Shown: in pieces, positions 62,435-64,000 of the stretch
Position numbering within the stretch: the first letter of the stretch is position 1
Layout: each line of letters opens with the position of its first letter
Assembly (NCBI RefSeq): GCF_034932185.1
Contig: NZ_JAYGHW010000066.1
Coordinates: forward strand, 1-64,000
Direction: 5' to 3'
DNA: 64,000 nt
DNA from: Spirulina sp034932185
Lineage (GTDB): Bacteria; Cyanobacteriota; Cyanobacteriia; Cyanobacteriales; Spirulinaceae
Translations under genes and position numbers: made by a program
Notes under the pieces: model-generated
What the model was told of the DNA's origin: nothing
The model's database searches: none
Seen by the model: only the letters and a program-made list of their open reading frames with translations

Positions 62435-62620
62435 CGTTCAATCTCCCTAGGGCTTCTATTTTTGAGGGTGAAGGCAGCAGTTCAACCGTAGGCATAGGGT
62501 GAACCGAAATAAAATGGGCGCATCTCACTTTTGATACTGTGGAATAACGACTAAGATCGTTACTACAAGCGTTTGTCGTGAGGAATTTAGTTCTCGCGCA
62601 ATGAGATGCAACCAACACAA

Positions 62621-63781
62621 TTACCGTTCACTGAGGAGTTCTTCCATATCCTTGCGTTCCGCTGGTTCTGTTAACGGTAAACTTTGGCGGGTATCGGTGA
62701 TTAACCAATCGAGGGCGGCGGCTTTGACATCGATCGCCGCGCCGTTTTTATCGACACAATAGCGACCAAAGACTAATTTATCCACCAACCGCACCCCCGG
62801 CCCGAGGCGAGAATATTCAAAAATCACGCTATTATCCACCGTAGCCCCAGCGCAAATATGGCAACTGGGGCCCACCATTGCTGGGCCGATAATCGTTGCG
62901 CCATCTTCGATATAGGTCATGCTGCCGATGTAAACTGGGCCTTGAATATCTACTTTATCCCAATTGACCCGCACATTTAAGCCGGTATAAACCCCCGGTT
63001 GCTCTTGACGGCCGGGAATGTCTACGTTTTTAATATCCCCCCGCAACACGCTGCGAATGGCGTGCCAATAGTCGGGGACTTTACCAATATCCACCCATTC
63101 AAAATCCATGGCGACGGCATAGAAGGGCGCTCCCATTGCCACCAACTTGGGGAAGAGGTCGCCGCCAATGTCGTAGACTTGACCGGCGGGGATGTAGTCG
63201 ATCACCTCTGGTTCAAAGATATAGATGCCGGTGTTGATCATTGTGCTGAGGGCATCTTCGACGGCGGGTTTTTCCTGAAAGGCTTGGACGCGGCCAGTGT
63301 CATCGGTGACGACGACTCCATAACTGGGGACTTGTTCTTTGGGGACGGTTTTGGTGATGATCGTGGCGATCGCCCCATGGGATTTATGCCATTCCACCGC
63401 AGCGGTGAGATCCAGATCGATCAGGGCATCGCCACAGAGCACCACAAACGTATCATCAAAAAAGGGCTTAAAATCCTGAATCCGTTTCAACCCCCCCGCA
63501 GACCCCAACGCCCGGCCCACCAATTGCCCATCGACAATATTTCCCTCAAAGGAATAGCCCAACTCCACGCCAAACCGCTGGCCATCGCGGAAATATCCCT
63601 CAATTTCATTGGCCAAATGGCTGACATTGACCATCACCTGATCAAAACCATGCTTGCGCAACAATTCTAGGAGAAATTCCATGACTGGCTTTTGCAAAAT
63701 GGGAATCAGCGGTTTGGGGATCGTATAGGTAATGGGGCGAACCCTTGTTCCCTTCCCGGCTGCCAGAATCATGGCTTTCAT
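62621..63781 (-). CDS. Sugar-1-phosphate nucleotidyltransferase (mannose-1-P guanylyltransferase-like)
   Basis: A 386-residue enzyme making NDP-sugars. The Rossmann-like domain has AAGKGTRVRPITYTIPKPLI (nucleotide-binding), VVLCGDALIDLD (metal Asp) and FQEKPAVED. The C-terminal left-handed beta-helix (YIGSMTYIEDGATIIGPAMV, GATVDNSVIF) is typical of the two-domain ManC/GMPPB-like class. GDP-mannose would feed the Gmd reaction, but nucleotide and sugar specificity are not readable by eye. Confidence 0.88.
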   Translation of the reverse strand: MKAMILAAGKGTRVRPITYTIPKPLIPILQKPVMEFLLELLRKHGFDQVMVNVSHLANEIEGYFRDGQRFGVELGYSFEGNIVDGQLVGRALGSAGGLKRIQDFKPFFDDTFVVLCGDALIDLDLTAAVEWHKSHGAIATIITKTVPKEQVPSYGVVVTDDTGRVQAFQEKPAVEDALSTMINTGIYIFEPEVIDYIPAGQVYDIGGDLFPKLVAMGAPFYAVAMDFEWVDIGKVPDYWHAIRSVLRGDIKNVDIPGRQEQPGVYTGLNVRVNWDKVDIQGPVYIGSMTYIEDGATIIGPAMVGPSCHICAGATVDNSVIFEYSRLGPGVRLVDKLVFGRYCVDKNGAAIDVKAAALDWLITDTRQSLPLTEPAERKDMEELLSER

Positions 63782-63861
63782 GCGTACTTATCCTCGTTAA
63801 CGTCGGTTCTCAACAAGCTTGGATGACTCCACCTGATTTTATCCCATCTTCCGAGACTGGC

Positions 63862-64000
63862 TTAGTGAATCAGGGGTTTTATCGAGAGGTCTTCGTAGAA
63901 GTGAGATTGAAATAGTTCTACCTTGGATTGGGAGGCTAAGAACAACAAGGCCCAAAACACCCCCACCCGCTCATGGGTGTTGGCCAGTTGGTGCTGAGAT
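63862..64000 (-). CDS. scpA: Segregation and condensation protein A, C-terminal end (partial)
   Basis: The last 45 codons of a gene running off the window: NTHERVGVFWALLFLASQSK then VELFQSHFYEDL. This is the conserved C-terminal winged-helix end of cyanobacterial ScpA, the kleisin of the bacterial SMC complex. The recognition rests on a short segment. Confidence 0.7.
   Translation of the reverse strand, partial: SQHQLANTHERVGVFWALLFLASQSKVELFQSHFYEDLSIKPLIH

Noticed and set aside
62999..63670. Long plus-strand open frame antisense to the nucleotidyltransferase (223 codons)
   Set aside because: Mirror of a well-supported gene; composition rich in His/Gly/Asp typical of antisense reading.

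Overview
The window reads as chromosomal DNA of a non-marine-picoplankton cyanobacterium. Evidence for this is a phycocyanobilin:ferredoxin oxidoreductase (PcyA), a cyAbrB-type regulator, cyanobacterial SdhB, ThrC and CtpA, very frequent HIP1 octamers (GCGATCGC), and heptanucleotide short tandem repeats typical of filamentous cyanobacteria. Species cannot be fixed from the sequence alone; a filamentous, Spirulina-like or Leptolyngbya-like genome is a guess.

Layout. 0-16.5 kb is mostly housekeeping: an FtsL-like/FtsI division pair, TatA, PcyA-YjbQ, an ACT-domain protein, an alpha/beta hydrolase, GDP-mannose dehydratase, an M15 peptidase with four internal repeats, two tandem paralogous polytopic membrane proteins plus a third internally duplicated one, PurS-PurQ, and a Fur/Zur-like regulator. 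16.7-26.9 kb is a type I-C CRISPR-Cas locus next to a tRNA-Phe: cas3, a frameshifted gene remnant with a long hairpin, cas5c, cas8c, cas7, and then directly a 50-repeat/49-spacer array. cas4, cas1 and cas2 are absent, and there is no room for a normal leader. The last repeat shares its final base with the nadB stop codon. 26.9-38 kb holds nadB, a DUF2157 protein, and gltD and gltB separated by an AT-rich gene for a two-transmembrane protein with a Nudix-like box.

38-44 kb holds an amino-acid ABC ATPase, a DUF4344 lipoprotein and response regulator pair, a glycosyltransferase, and a small AT-rich accessory patch. That patch carries a TM2-domain protein and a HicA-like toxin / HTH antitoxin pair with a near-consensus promoter overlapped by a perfect palindrome. 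44-64 kb returns to core functions: Grx4-BolA, a duplicated-domain exported protein, a cyclic-nucleotide-binding-domain ABC exporter, tRNA-Pro(CGG), NfeD plus an SPFH protein, a DUF697-like P-loop protein, SdhB, cyAbrB, ThrC with a CysO-like sulfur carrier, a PMT-family transferase, CtpA, GT4, a nucleotidyltransferase, and the 3' end of scpA at the window edge.

Three interspersed repeat families run through the intergenic spaces: a 20-22 bp palindrome (GGGCGAAAAATTTTTCGCCC) with at least eight copies; a composite purine-rich head plus heptad tail with three copies; and CCCCC-TTAAAAA-GGGGG inverted-repeat elements. The most unusual items are the adaptation-less, leader-less I-C locus with palindromic spacers, the Nudix-like membrane protein wedged between gltB and gltD, and the promoter-operator architecture of the HicA-like pair.
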